DNA of 64,000 nucleotides from UQRS01 sp050946935. GTDB taxonomy: Bacteria > Bacillota > Clostridia > Oscillospirales > Acutalibacteraceae. A program made the translations under genes and the position numbers. Under the pieces are notes generated by a model, which made no database searches, was not told the DNA's origin, and saw only the letters and a list, made by a program, of their open reading frames with translations. Shown here piece after piece: positions 31,791 to 41,116 of the stretch; within the stretch, counting starts at the first letter, position 1; every line of letters starts with the position of its first letter. Where the stretch lies: NCBI GenBank assembly GCA_050946935.1, contig JBMNVR010000010.1, positions 1 through 64,000 of the forward strand, given 5' to 3'.

Positions 31791-33053
31791 ATGAAGCGTA
31801 TAATCGGTATACTTCTGTGTCTTACCATTGCGATCGGCTGTGTCGGCGCCTCGATGCTTTCCGCCTCGGCCGCTGCGTATGACGAGACCTCCTATACCCT
31901 CACCGGCAATCAACGTGCTGACATTGTCGGCATTGCGCTGACCCAGGTCGGCTACCGGGAGAGCGGCGACAACGTCCAGAAATACGGACCGACCGCGCCC
32001 TGGTGCACTTACTTTGTTAAATGGTGCGCGGAAAAGGCCGGGATCCCCTCTTCCATCTTCCTGAATTTCGGGGATTGCAGCAGCGGCATCTCCGCTTATC
32101 AGAACGCCGGACTTTGGCAGGGCGCTTCTTACACGCCCAACCCGGGCGACCTGATCTTCTTTGTCTGGGGACATGTCGGCATCGTCAATTATGTCGATGC
32201 CTCGGGCGGTATTCACATCATCGACGGCAATTTCAGCGATAAGGTGAACGACCGCACCATCACATCCGGCGGCGGCTACTGGTACGGAAAAAGCAGCATT
32301 GTCGGATACGGCACGCCGGCTTATACCACGGCGGATCATTCGAGCGACACGGTACAGCCGGAAGAGCCGGCCGGAGAGGAAGTTGACGCATATTACCGCG
32401 TCGTGACCGAGACCGACCCCCTCAACCTGCGCAGCAGCTATTCAACCGGTGCGGCCATTGTCGGAAGCATTCCGAAAGGGGCGATCTTCCACGTTTCCCG
32501 CATGATCACAAACGGCGGCTACACCTGGGGACTGACCAATTACCTGACTCAGGAAGCCTGGTGTGCCCTCAACTACGCCGAGCTGGTCGAGCCCGACGAG
32601 CCGGAAGAGCCTGAGGAACCGGCCACTCGGACCACCTCTGTTTCGCTGAATCGGACCAGCGCCATTCTGATGCCGGGCGACACGCTTCAGCTTACCGCCG
32701 TCGTCTCGCCGGAAAGTGCAGAACCTCTTGCATGGTCGGTCACAGATCAGTCGGTCGCCACCTGCGCCGAAGGTGGGATAACAGCCATCTCGGCGGGCGA
32801 AGCTACAGTTACCGCAACCCTCCCGACCGGAGAAAGTGCAATCTGTAAGCTGACCGTTTTGGCCTCTGCCGAACAGGTGGGCGATGTTGACGGGGACGGC
32901 AAGGTTTCCGTTTCGGACGTTGTCATGCTGCGGAGCATTATCCTCGGCAGCATACATATTTCAGATGCGGCCAAGGCCGTGGCCGATATTGATGGAGATG
33001 GCAAGCTTGTGGTGAGCGACGTCATCGCGGCAAGACGCCTCATCCTTACATAA
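31791..33053 (+). CDS. secreted CHAP-domain peptidoglycan hydrolase with SH3, Big2 and dockerin modules
   Basis: A 420-residue exported protein with this module order: signal peptide (1-30, LSASAAA); CHAP amidase/endopeptidase (about 35-185) with catalytic C72 in PWCTYF and H128 in GHVGIV; bacterial SH3-like domain (about 210-275, LNLRSSYSTGAAIVGSIPKG); Pro/Glu linker; a Big2 immunoglobulin-like domain (about 285-360); C-terminal type I dockerin with two calcium loops (DVDGDGKVSVSDV and DIDGDGKLVVSDV). It should cleave peptidoglycan and dock to a cohesin. AAGGAG lies twelve bases before the ATG, a long spacing. Confidence 0.88.
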   Translation: MKRIIGILLCLTIAIGCVGASMLSASAAAYDETSYTLTGNQRADIVGIALTQVGYRESGDNVQKYGPTAPWCTYFVKWCAEKAGIPSSIFLNFGDCSSGISAYQNAGLWQGASYTPNPGDLIFFVWGHVGIVNYVDASGGIHIIDGNFSDKVNDRTITSGGGYWYGKSSIVGYGTPAYTTADHSSDTVQPEEPAGEEVDAYYRVVTETDPLNLRSSYSTGAAIVGSIPKGAIFHVSRMITNGGYTWGLTNYLTQEAWCALNYAELVEPDEPEEPEEPATRTTSVSLNRTSAILMPGDTLQLTAVVSPESAEPLAWSVTDQSVATCAEGGITAISAGEATVTATLPTGESAICKLTVLASAEQVGDVDGDGKVSVSDVVMLRSIILGSIHISDAAKAVADIDGDGKLVVSDVIAARRLILT

Positions 33054-33078
33054 CCCACGCATCCCTTTACCGGAAAAA

Positions 33079-33117
33079 CATCCGTGCCCGGCTCATGCCG
33101 GGCACGGATGTTTTTTT
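33079..33117 (+). terminator. strong terminator after the CHAP/dockerin gene
   Basis: A 14-bp perfect stem (33079-33092 with 33097-33110), a TCAT loop and seven T residues. Confidence 0.92.
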
Positions 33118-33152
33118 ATTGCAGGGCAATATAAAATTAAGATTTCAATGCC

Positions 33153-33255
33153 GTCCCCTTCGTTATGCTTTCACATGGCAGCCGGGGACACCGCGACAAA
33201 AAACATCCGCCGCCGGGATGTTCTCTTATTCAACCCGGATTTGGCGGCTGTTTTT
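33153..33255 (+). other. structured intergenic region with two further hairpins
   Basis: GTCCCC/GGGGAC (33153-33158 with 33184-33189). Next, a compound stem pairs AAAAACA-x-CCGCC-x-CCGGG with CCCGG-CGG-GTTTTT parts (33199-33217 with 33234-33255). It lies between the terminator above and the MarR promoter, without a convincing promoter of its own. It could be a tandem terminator or the remnant of a regulatory RNA. Confidence 0.35.
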
Positions 33256-33322
33256 ATGCTCCGCACAAAAGCGCCTGACAATATGGGACTGTTTTTGGGC
33301 ATCTGTAAAAGTGAATCCCCTA

Positions 33323-33370
33323 TTGACAAAAGGATGATTTTGTCTTAAAATATTGTTCGTAAGCTAACAA
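33323..33370 (+). promoter_or_regulatory. promoter and probable MarR operator of the exporter operon
   Basis: TTGACA (33323-33328), 17 bp, TAAAAT (33346-33351), then an imperfect inverted repeat with TTGTT (33353-33357) and AACAA (33366-33370) arms over the start point, 15 bp before marR. This arrangement is typical of MarR autorepression. Confidence 0.7.
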
Positions 33371-33384
33371 ATGGTGGTGGGTAT

Positions 33385-33810
33385 ATGGAACGCGATTGCG
33401 GTGTGTGGATTAACATCCTGGCACACAAGATGAAAAAACGCCTGAATGCGACCTTTTCGGACATGGAGGTCACGGGCGTACAAAGTCAGATTATGCACTA
33501 TATTATAAGACGTTCTGAGAGCGCGCCGGTTTTTCAGCGGGATGTGGAGGAGGCATTCAGTCTCAGCCGCTCGACCGCCACGGGAATCTTACAATTGCTT
33601 GAGAAAAACGGCATCATCCGACGGAATCGGGTAGAAAACGACGGCCGGCTCAAAAGCCTTCTCCCTACGGAAAAGGCGGTGCGGATCAACGCACAGGTGC
33701 ACGCCGGCATACGCGAAATGGAGGCGGCGATGACCCGGGGAATCTCAGCTGGGCAGATGCAGCTCTTTTTAGAGACAGCGGCGCGGATGTCCGACAACCT
33801 GGATGATTAG
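33385..33810 (+). CDS. MarR-family transcriptional regulator
   Basis: A 141-residue winged-helix regulator: helices around residues 25-60, recognition region FQRDVEEAFSLSRSTATGIL and the wing RNRVENDGRLKSLLPT. It has a GGTGGTGGG site before the ATG. It is followed after 89 bp by two codirectional ABC exporter genes, a standard layout in which MarR represses efflux until a ligand binds. The probable operator overlaps its own start. Confidence 0.9.
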   Translation: MERDCGVWINILAHKMKKRLNATFSDMEVTGVQSQIMHYIIRRSESAPVFQRDVEEAFSLSRSTATGILQLLEKNGIIRRNRVENDGRLKSLLPTEKAVRINAQVHAGIREMEAAMTRGISAGQMQLFLETAARMSDNLDD

Positions 33811-33899
33811 AAGAAATCGGACACGAGCGCCGCGGCTTTGTTCGCGTCATAACAAAATGATAAACCCATACCGTCTAAAATCAAGGAGGAGTTGTTTTC

Positions 33900-35645
33900 A
33901 TGATAAAAACCCTGGCCAAAAGCATCCGGGAATATAAAAAGGCGTCTTTGCTGACGCCCATCCTGGTCTCGGGAGAGGCGCTTATGGAATGCATCATTCC
34001 GTTTGTGATCGCCAACATGGTCAATCAAATCAAAGCCGGCTGTTCCATGCAAACCCTGCTGGGGTACGGTCTTCTTCTGCTGGCTATGGCGGTGGTCTCC
34101 CTCGTTTGCGGGGCACTGGCCGGTTCCTATTGCTCGACCGCGAGCTGTGGCTTCGCACGAAATCTGCGCAAGGATATGTTTTATAAAATACAGGGCTATT
34201 CTTTTGAGAATATCGACAAATTTTCGGTTTCCAGCCTTGTCACCCGGCTGACCACCGATGTGACCAACGTGCAGATGGCCTATATGATGATTATCCGCAC
34301 GGCCATCCGGTGTCCGCTGATGTTGATTTTCTCTTTCGCCATGGGCATCGTGATGGGCGGCCGGATGGCGCTGATCTTTCTGCTGACCATCCCTGTCCTC
34401 GGGCTTGCGCTCGTCTTTATCATCCGCAAAACCATGCCTCTTTTCCGGCGTGTGTTCCGGAAATACGATGCTCTGAACGCCTCGGTACAGGAGAATATCC
34501 GCGGCATGCGGGTGGTCAAATCCTATGTGCGGGAGTCGTATGAAAAGCAGAAGTTCAATGCCGCGGCCGAGGATGTGCAGGCGGATTTCACCAAGGCTGA
34601 GCGGATTCTGGCCCTCAACAATCCGGTCATGCAGTTTTGCATTTACGCCGTAATGGTGTTTGTGCTGTCCTATGGCTCCTACACGGTCATCACGACGCAA
34701 GGTTCCAGCCTCGATGTAGGGCAGATGTCCTCTTTGCTGACCTACAGCTTTCAGATTTTGATGAGCCTTATGATGCTTTCGATGGTTTTTGTCATGATCA
34801 CCATGGCCAACGAATCGGCCCAACGAATCGTAGAGGTGCTGAATGAGGAAAGCGCCCTGCAAAGCCCGGAAAATGCCCTGCATGAGGTGAAGGACGGCTC
34901 GGTCGATTTCGAGCAGGTCAGCTTTAAATATTCCAAAACGGCCGAACGAATGGCCTTGTCGGGGATCAATCTGCACATCCGCTCGGGGGAGATTATCGGC
35001 ATCATCGGTGGGACCGGCTCCTCCAAAACCAGCCTGGTGCAACTGATCCCCCGCCTCTACGATGCGACCGAGGGGATCGTGCGGGTCGGCGGCGCGGATG
35101 TGCGGGAATATGATCTCGAATCGCTGCGCAACCAGGTGGCGGTCGTTTTGCAAAAAAACGAACTGTTTTCCGGTACCATCCGCGAAAACCTCCGCTGGGG
35201 GAACGAGAACGCCACCGACGCCGAACTGGAGGAGGCCTGCCGTCTGGCACAGGCGGACGAGTTCATCCGTCAGTTTCCCAAGGGGTATGATACCCACATC
35301 GAACAGGGGGGCAGCAATGTCTCCGGCGGGCAGAAGCAGCGGCTATGCATTGCCCGGGCGCTGCTGAAAAAGCCGAAAATTCTGATTCTCGACGACTCGA
35401 CCAGCGCGGTCGACACACGAACCGACGCGCTGATCCGGCAAGGTTTCCGCACCTTTATCCCGGAGACGACCAAGATCATCATTGCCCAGCGGATCGCCTC
35501 GGTTCAGGATGCCGATCGCATCGTCGTGATGGATGGCGGCACCATCAACGCCGTCGGCACACATGAGGAGCTACTCCTATCCAACGAAATTTACCGCGAA
35601 GTGTACACTTCGCAGAACAAGGCGGGTGAAAAAGATGGCGAGTAA
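33900..35645 (+). CDS. ABC exporter half-transporter, subunit 1 (degenerate ATP site)
   Basis: A 581-residue type IV ABC half-transporter with six membrane helices (about 15-300) and a C-terminal nucleotide-binding domain. Walker A reads GGTGSSKTS, with an unusual SS in place of GK-G-style spacing. The signature is VSGGQKQR. Walker B is ILILDDSTSAVD, with Asp499 where the catalytic Glu should be, and the switch His is Gln530 (IAQRIASVQ). These changes define the degenerate site of asymmetric heterodimers such as TM287/288. The next gene overlaps by 11 bp and carries the canonical residues. Confidence 0.92.
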   Translation: MIKTLAKSIREYKKASLLTPILVSGEALMECIIPFVIANMVNQIKAGCSMQTLLGYGLLLLAMAVVSLVCGALAGSYCSTASCGFARNLRKDMFYKIQGYSFENIDKFSVSSLVTRLTTDVTNVQMAYMMIIRTAIRCPLMLIFSFAMGIVMGGRMALIFLLTIPVLGLALVFIIRKTMPLFRRVFRKYDALNASVQENIRGMRVVKSYVRESYEKQKFNAAAEDVQADFTKAERILALNNPVMQFCIYAVMVFVLSYGSYTVITTQGSSLDVGQMSSLLTYSFQILMSLMMLSMVFVMITMANESAQRIVEVLNEESALQSPENALHEVKDGSVDFEQVSFKYSKTAERMALSGINLHIRSGEIIGIIGGTGSSKTSLVQLIPRLYDATEGIVRVGGADVREYDLESLRNQVAVVLQKNELFSGTIRENLRWGNENATDAELEEACRLAQADEFIRQFPKGYDTHIEQGGSNVSGGQKQRLCIARALLKKPKILILDDSTSAVDTRTDALIRQGFRTFIPETTKIIIAQRIASVQDADRIVVMDGGTINAVGTHEELLLSNEIYREVYTSQNKAGEKDGE

Positions 35646-37542
35646 GAAAGCAAACCGAAGCGGTGCGAAAAAAGGAGTCCTCGGCCGGTTGATCCGCACC
35701 CTGTTCGGATTTTATCCCGTGCTTTTGCCGGTCTGCATCGCCTGTATCCTCTTCAACGCGGTGGTCAGTTCGGTTCCGGCCGTCTTTATGCAGAATGTCA
35801 TCGCCGCCGTCGAGAAGAGCTGGCAGAGCGGCGACTGGGCCGCCGTCTCCGGAGAGATTTTGCGGCTGGTCTTGATCCTGGCCGTGTTCTATGTGCTGAG
35901 TCTTCTGGCCGGATTTGTCTATAACCAGTTGATGGCAGTCATCACGCAGGGATCGCTCGCCAAACTGCGGGAGAAGATGTTCAACGGCATGCAGGATCTG
36001 CCGATCAGATATTTCGACACCCACAACCATGGCGATGTCATGAGCTACTATACCAACGACATCGACACCCTGCGCCAAATGATTTCGCAGAGCTTTCCAC
36101 AGTTGATTATCTCGGTCGTGACGGTTCTGACCGTGTTTTGTATCATGCTGTACTATAGCCTGTGGCTGACGCTGGTTGTGGTGCTGGGCGTTGTTTTTAT
36201 GATTCTTGTGGTGCAGAAGGTCGGCGGTCACTCGGCACGCTATTTCATCCGCCAGCAACAGGCGCTCGGCCGAACCGAAGGCTTTATTGAGGAGATGATG
36301 AACGGCCAGAAGGTTGTCAAAGTTTTCTGCCACGAGCGAAAGGCCAGGGCCGCCTTTGACGAGATCAACGATGCGCTGTTTTCGGACGCCGAGAAGGCCA
36401 ACAAGTACGCCAATATCCTCATGCCTGTGCTGCTCAATATCGGAAACGTGCTGTATGTGGCGGTCGCGCTGGTGGGCGGGCTGCTCCTCCTCTCCGGCGC
36501 GCCGAATGTGAGCATTTCCGGCCTCGCTTTCGGAATCAGCATCGTTATCCCCTTCCTCAATATGACCAAGCAATTTTCGGGCAACATCAGTCAGGTCTCC
36601 AACCAGTTGAATTCCGTGATCATGGGGCTGGCGGGCGCCAACCGCATTTTCTCCCTGATTGACGAGCAGCCCGAAACCGACGATGGCTATGTCACGCTGG
36701 TCAACGCCCGTTACACTGCGGACGGCGCGCTGGAGGAGTGTGCCGAGCGCACCAACCTCTGGGCATGGAAGCATCCGCACAGCGACGGAACGGTCACCTA
36801 TACCAAGCTTACCGGCGATGTGCGGATGTTCGACGTCGACTTTGCCTATAATCCGGATAAGACGGTGCTGCACGATGTCTCCCTCTACGCCAAGCCGGGG
36901 CAGAAGGTGGCCTTTGTCGGCTCGACCGGTGCGGGGAAAACCACGATTACCAACCTGATCAATCGGTTTTATGATATTGCTGATGGAAAAATCCGGTACG
37001 ACGGTATCAATATCAATAAGATCAAAAAGGCGGATCTGCGCCGCAGCCTCGGCGTGGTGCTGCAGGATACCAATCTCTTCACCGGTACCGTGATGGAGAA
37101 TATTCGCTACGGCCGGTTGGACGCCAGCGATGAGGAATGCATAGCCGCCGCCCGGCTGGCGGGCGCGCATGATTTCATCACCCGTCTGCCGCAGGGATAT
37201 GCTACACCGCTGTCGGGCAACGGCGCCAGCCTTTCACAGGGGCAGAGGCAACTTCTGGCCATCGCCCGTGCGGCGGTCGCCGATCCGCCGGTCATGATCC
37301 TGGACGAGGCGACCAGCTCGATTGACACCCGAACCGAGGCGATTGTACAGCGGGGCATGGACGCACTGATGACCGGGCGGACGGTCTTTGTCATCGCCCA
37401 CCGGCTGAGTACGGTGCAAAACGCCGATGCAATTATGGTGCTCGACCATGGCCGGATTATTGAGCGCGGCACCCATGACGAGCTTCTGGCACTGAAGGGC
37501 ACATATTATCAGCTTTACACCGGCTCTTTGGAGTTGGAGTAG
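35635..37542 (+). CDS. ABC exporter half-transporter, subunit 2 (canonical ATP site)
   Basis: A 635-residue partner of the preceding subunit. It has a basic N-terminal head, six membrane helices (about 25-320) and an ATPase domain with GSTGAGKTT, LSQGQRQ, ILDEATSSID (catalytic E558) and the switch His589 (IAHRLSTVQ). An extra segment of about 45 residues just before the ATPase domain (region of ARYTADGALEECAERTNLW) is longer than usual for the family. It overlaps subunit 1, so the two are cotranslated. Substrate is unknown; drugs or lipids are typical for MarR-linked pairs. Confidence 0.92.
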   Translation: MASKKANRSGAKKGVLGRLIRTLFGFYPVLLPVCIACILFNAVVSSVPAVFMQNVIAAVEKSWQSGDWAAVSGEILRLVLILAVFYVLSLLAGFVYNQLMAVITQGSLAKLREKMFNGMQDLPIRYFDTHNHGDVMSYYTNDIDTLRQMISQSFPQLIISVVTVLTVFCIMLYYSLWLTLVVVLGVVFMILVVQKVGGHSARYFIRQQQALGRTEGFIEEMMNGQKVVKVFCHERKARAAFDEINDALFSDAEKANKYANILMPVLLNIGNVLYVAVALVGGLLLLSGAPNVSISGLAFGISIVIPFLNMTKQFSGNISQVSNQLNSVIMGLAGANRIFSLIDEQPETDDGYVTLVNARYTADGALEECAERTNLWAWKHPHSDGTVTYTKLTGDVRMFDVDFAYNPDKTVLHDVSLYAKPGQKVAFVGSTGAGKTTITNLINRFYDIADGKIRYDGININKIKKADLRRSLGVVLQDTNLFTGTVMENIRYGRLDASDEECIAAARLAGAHDFITRLPQGYATPLSGNGASLSQGQRQLLAIARAAVADPPVMILDEATSSIDTRTEAIVQRGMDALMTGRTVFVIAHRLSTVQNADAIMVLDHGRIIERGTHDELLALKGTYYQLYTGSLELE

Positions 37543-37608
37543 CAGGATTTAATCGAAATCCTCCGGACACGGTCGAAGGATTCGCTGCAATAGATGTTCG
37601 TTGTAATC

Positions 37609-37646
37609 GGCGGGTCGGATATTCATCCGGCCCGCCTAAGCTTTTT
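37609..37646 (+). terminator. terminator of the MarR-ABC operon
   Basis: A 12-bp stem with one wobble (37609-37620 with 37625-37636) and a T-run after TAAGC. Confidence 0.75.
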
Positions 37647-37695
37647 CTTCTCCTTTACCTGTGTTCCGGCGCTGTCAAAATAGAGATCAAACAAA

Positions 37696-37752
37696 AAATA
37701 TCCGCCGAATCGAGGCCAAGAAAGGAAATTCCCCAGCGGCGGATATTTTTGT
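37696..37752. terminator. bidirectional terminator between convergent units
   Basis: AAATATCCGCCG (37696-37707) pairs perfectly with CGGCGGATATTT (37737-37748). A-run left and T-run right let it stop both strands. A further hairpin lies at 37817-37852 (10-bp stem) in front of the U32 stop; no gene is seen in 37543-37877. Confidence 0.8.
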
Positions 37753-37877
37753 CACCATACGTTTCGGCTGTCGGATCCCGCGTTCTGCCGCACAGGGCAA
37801 ACCGCCGTACACAGCAACGAGAAAGCTTCAGCACAGGGGCGCGCTTTCTCGTCCTGCACGACCACTTCGATTCCGGA

Positions 37878-39104
37878 TCATACACTCTGCATCCGCAGCA
37901 GCGCACCGGAGGAGACCGGCCGATCACAGGGTATATGCACCAGCATCTCGGGGTGCGGAGCCGACTCGACCGGCTCTCCCGCCGGATTATATAACGCCGT
38001 ACACGGGAGGAGAAAAGGCTGCTCTCCGGGCTGAAGGCAGTCAAATATCTGCCCTCTGTAAAATTTGTTTTTCACCCGAAAATACAGCATTCCGTCGCGG
38101 TATGCCTCTGCCACGCCGGCAACTGCGTAGGAACGGATATACCCCGCGTCGGGGTAGGTTTGTCCCTCATCCGGCCGGCCGAAATAAAACCCGGTCGAAT
38201 ACGGACGGTGGCTGATTTTTTCCAACTCCTCCGCCACCCACTCCGGCAGCGCATAATGCACCGGATCGGCAAGATAGGCGTCGATCGCGCCGCGGTAGGC
38301 GGCGGTCACCACGGCGGTATAATAATGCGATTTCGCCCGCCCCTCCAGCTTGAAGCTGTCGACGCCGGCCGCTGCCAGCTTGTCAATATGCCCCGCCATG
38401 CAAAGGTCGTTGGCGTTGAGGATATAAGTTCCTCTCTCCCCTTCTCCGATCTCAAAATACTGCCCCGGTCGCTTCTCCTCCATCAAAGCATAGCTCCAAC
38501 GACATGGTTGGGCACAGTCGCCCCGGTTGGCGTCCCGTCCGGTCATGTAGGAGGAAAGCAGACACCGCCCCGAAAACGAAACGCACATGGCGCCGTGTAC
38601 AAAAGCCTCCAGCTCCAGCTCGGGCGGCGTGTTGGCGCGTATTTTCGCAATCTCTTCCAAAGACAGCTCGCGCGCCAGCACAATCCGCGACGCGCCGAGG
38701 TCATAAAACGCGCGTGCCGACGCACTGTTGACCACCCCCGCCTGAACCGAAACGTGCAGAGGTAGCCGGGGCGCCTCCCGCTTGACAATCTCCATACATC
38801 CGAGGTCGGCCACAATCACCGCGTCGGCACCGGCCGCATCAACCATCCGGATAAATTCCGGAAAGGCCTCCATCTCCTCTTCATGCGGAAAAATATTGCA
38901 AGCCACATGCACCGTCACGCCCCGCGCATGGGCATAAGCAACCCCTTCGAACAGCTCGCCGGGAGAAAAATTGGCTGCGGCCGCCCGCATGCCGAACGAC
39001 TCCCCGGCCAGATAAACCGCATCGGCGCCAAAATCCACCGCTGCCCGAAGCCTGGTCAGATCGCCGGCCGGACAGAGAAGCTCGGGACGTCGTGCCTTTC
39101 TCAT
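37878..39104 (-). CDS. U32 peptidase-family protein (TrhP/RlhA-like)
   Basis: A 408-residue cytosolic protein. The U32 signature EAFVHGAMCVSFSGRCLLS is intact, followed by RGDCAQPCRWSY with further cysteines. LLCPAGDLTRLRAAVDFGAD at the N-terminus is typical. Although named peptidases, members such as TrhO-partner TrhP and RlhA act in hydroxylation of tRNA or rRNA pyrimidines, probably with an iron-sulfur cluster and prephenate. That role is inferred from family. AAGGAGG precedes the ATG. It lies downstream of mltG on the same strand. Confidence 0.87.
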   Translation of the reverse strand: MRKARRPELLCPAGDLTRLRAAVDFGADAVYLAGESFGMRAAAANFSPGELFEGVAYAHARGVTVHVACNIFPHEEEMEAFPEFIRMVDAAGADAVIVADLGCMEIVKREAPRLPLHVSVQAGVVNSASARAFYDLGASRIVLARELSLEEIAKIRANTPPELELEAFVHGAMCVSFSGRCLLSSYMTGRDANRGDCAQPCRWSYALMEEKRPGQYFEIGEGERGTYILNANDLCMAGHIDKLAAAGVDSFKLEGRAKSHYYTAVVTAAYRGAIDAYLADPVHYALPEWVAEELEKISHRPYSTGFYFGRPDEGQTYPDAGYIRSYAVAGVAEAYRDGMLYFRVKNKFYRGQIFDCLQPGEQPFLLPCTALYNPAGEPVESAPHPEMLVHIPCDRPVSSGALLRMQSV

Positions 39105-39215
39105 GAAAACGCCTCCTTGTGTGAAAATGTGTTGCGCAGCGCTTCTCTTCCCCCCAAAAAAGGGGTACGGACGAACCGCATCTTTCGCTGCGTTCGGGCA
39201 GAGCGCAAAAGGCCG

Positions 39216-39259
39216 GATTTCAAAAATCGGGACGATCTCTCGTCCCGATTTTTGAAATC
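39216..39259 (-). terminator. very long perfect terminator hairpin downstream of mltG
   Basis: A 20-bp perfect stem (39216-39235 with 39240-39259), TCTC/GAGA loop. T/A-rich at the base; it lies 16 bp after the mltG stop. Confidence 0.8.
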
Positions 39260-39275
39260 GCGCACGCGCACCCGA

Positions 39276-40766
39276 TTACTGGAACATCTGGGTCATATCT
39301 CCGTCGCCCAGCCAGTTTCCGCTGTTCTGCAAACGGGAGATGGTACTGTTGTGCTCGGCCAGCGTCTTGCTGTAATGGAAAGTGGCCGAAGCGTCGGTCA
39401 CAAAGTAATAATAGGCAAAATCAGGCGTCGGATTCAGCGCCGCCTCGATCGCCGCCTCACTCGGCGCGCAGAGTGGTCCGGGCGGCAGACCCTCGGTTTT
39501 ATTGGTGTCATACCGGTCGTTGCCGTACAACTGAGCGTAAGCCGCCGTGGGCGAGGATCCGAGCAGTTTGCGGTCGTTCCAGCTCAGCCGGTTGTAGAAA
39601 ACCGCCGCTACATTCTGCATATCCGTCTGAGATGAGCCGCCGGCCTCCAGCTCGATGATCGACGCCATGGTCATAATCTCGTGGATACTGTAGCCCATCG
39701 TCTCCGCCTTGGCGCGGCGGTCGGAGGTCCAGATCTCGGCCGTGCGGTCAAGCATACGGCGGATGGCCAGTTCGGCGCCGGTTTTGGAATCATCGGTCAC
39801 ATAAAATTCATAGGTATCGGGCGCCAGATAACCCTCCAGCCGGACGGCCACCATCTCGGTCGGAATCTCTTTAACAAAATCATAGTCAAACGTGACGCTG
39901 CGCATAACCGAACTGAAATCAGAGGCGGTACAAACACCGTTTTCCTCCAGCGCGGCGGCGATTTTCTTGACCGTCGACATTTCGGCAATGCGCAGCTCGG
40001 TCGTATCGGCCTTGGCCCCTTCCTTTTGCAACTGGTCGATGATGCCGTCGTACCCGCCCTCATTATTAATACTGTAGAGGCCGTACTGGTAAGTACCGTC
40101 GGTGTGCTTGACCTTGGAATACAGGCGGAACAGCATCGGAAACCGGATCGCCCCGGCGTCCTTCAAAGACTCGGCAATCTCCACCGTGGAGGAGCCTTCC
40201 GGAATATTGACCTCACTCAGGCCGGATTTGCCGATGCCGAACACATCCGACGCACCGAAGATGGCCGCTACCGCCAGGCCGACCGAAATACCAAGCGTAA
40301 TGATAATCCATGCAAAAGCGCCAAGGCAGCCGCTTTTTTTCTTTTTTCGGCGTCTCGACCGACCGCCGGGAGGAGGCGCGGCCGTCGTCTTTCGTTCGGG
40401 AATACGGCGTTCTCCCGTATTCAGGGTGATATTCTCCCCCTTATCCTCAATTTTAAAGCCCCTGCCGATCACGAAATCATCATCCGAGAACGGAGCGGCC
40501 GCGGCCTCTGCTTCCGCTCCCCCGTCGGCGGAGGGCGCTTTCCCCACGCCCGGAGCGGCGTCTTCCCCGTCGGAAACGGCCGCGTCCTGCCGCACATAAA
40601 AGTCACTGACCTTCGGCGCGCGGTTCAACTCACTCTCCGGCATGGCGGAGAACCGATCGGTATCTTCCCCCGGCAGAGGCGACATCTTCCCGCTTACCTC
40701 TTTAAAGGCGTCCATGTCAATCGCGGGCATTTCCCGCGTATGATTCAAATCCGATTCAAATTTCAT
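39276..40766 (-). CDS. mltG: endolytic murein transglycosylase MltG
   Basis: A 496-residue protein that cleaves nascent glycan strands and sets their length. The N-terminal cytosolic region (about 1-145) is long and acidic, and is followed by Arg/Lys-rich sequence and one membrane helix (about 148-175). A LysM-like subdomain follows (SGLSEVNIPEGSSTVEIAES), then the YceG catalytic domain with the conserved Glu in MASIIELEAGG and the LPPGPLCAPSEAAIEAAL motif. GGAGGG precedes the ATG at 40766. The cytosolic extension is bigger than in E. coli but common in Clostridia. Confidence 0.93.
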   Translation of the reverse strand: MKFESDLNHTREMPAIDMDAFKEVSGKMSPLPGEDTDRFSAMPESELNRAPKVSDFYVRQDAAVSDGEDAAPGVGKAPSADGGAEAEAAAAPFSDDDFVIGRGFKIEDKGENITLNTGERRIPERKTTAAPPPGGRSRRRKKKKSGCLGAFAWIIITLGISVGLAVAAIFGASDVFGIGKSGLSEVNIPEGSSTVEIAESLKDAGAIRFPMLFRLYSKVKHTDGTYQYGLYSINNEGGYDGIIDQLQKEGAKADTTELRIAEMSTVKKIAAALEENGVCTASDFSSVMRSVTFDYDFVKEIPTEMVAVRLEGYLAPDTYEFYVTDDSKTGAELAIRRMLDRTAEIWTSDRRAKAETMGYSIHEIMTMASIIELEAGGSSQTDMQNVAAVFYNRLSWNDRKLLGSSPTAAYAQLYGNDRYDTNKTEGLPPGPLCAPSEAAIEAALNPTPDFAYYYFVTDASATFHYSKTLAEHNSTISRLQNSGNWLGDGDMTQMFQ

Positions 40767-40865
40767 ATTAACCCTCCATCCGGACCGAATGCCTACCGCG
40801 CCGGTCACCGTTTTCTTTCAAAACGCATACTATGTACTAAATCCATGTATGTGAGGTGAAACAAT

Positions 40866-40976
40866 ATGTGTAATAACGGACTGTTCGGCGGAAACAGCAT
40901 TACCTGGGTCCTGATCATCCTGATCGTCCTGCTCGGTTGCGGCGGCTGCGGCCAAAACAATAGCTGCGGGTGCTAA
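40866..40976 (+). CDS. small Cys/Gly-rich single-span membrane peptide, 36 aa
   Basis: A short gene with GAGGTGA seven bases before its ATG. The product starts MCNNGLFGGNSITWVLIIL and ends with a Cys/Gly-rich tail, with one membrane helix. It resembles YjcZ-type and other tiny proteins that are abundant in spore-forming Clostridia, but the Cys-rich tail is not the YjcZ pattern. It is followed by a good terminator, so it forms its own transcription unit. Confidence 0.65.
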   Translation: MCNNGLFGGNSITWVLIILIVLLGCGGCGQNNSCGC

Positions 40977-41029
40977 CCCTTTCCCATACAACAAAGCAAA
41001 CGCAATCTGCATATTTCAAAATAAGCCGG

Positions 41030-41066
41030 AAAAGCCTGCATGCCAGCAAAGGTGTGCGGGCTTTTT
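41030..41066 (+). terminator. terminator after the small peptide gene
   Basis: AAAAGCCTGCA (41030-41040) pairs with TGCGGGCTTTT (41055-41065), one wobble, then T-rich; may also serve the convergent cyclo-ligase gene. Confidence 0.75.
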
Positions 41067-41116
41067 GACGTTTTTCTCTTTACGAATCGCAAAAAGGCAT
41101 TCGGCCCGCCGCAGCG

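Noticed and set aside
33807..37170. 496- and 541-codon minus-strand open frames
   Set aside because: Mirror the two ABC transporter genes; no ribosome sites and biased, His/Asp/Arg-rich composition.
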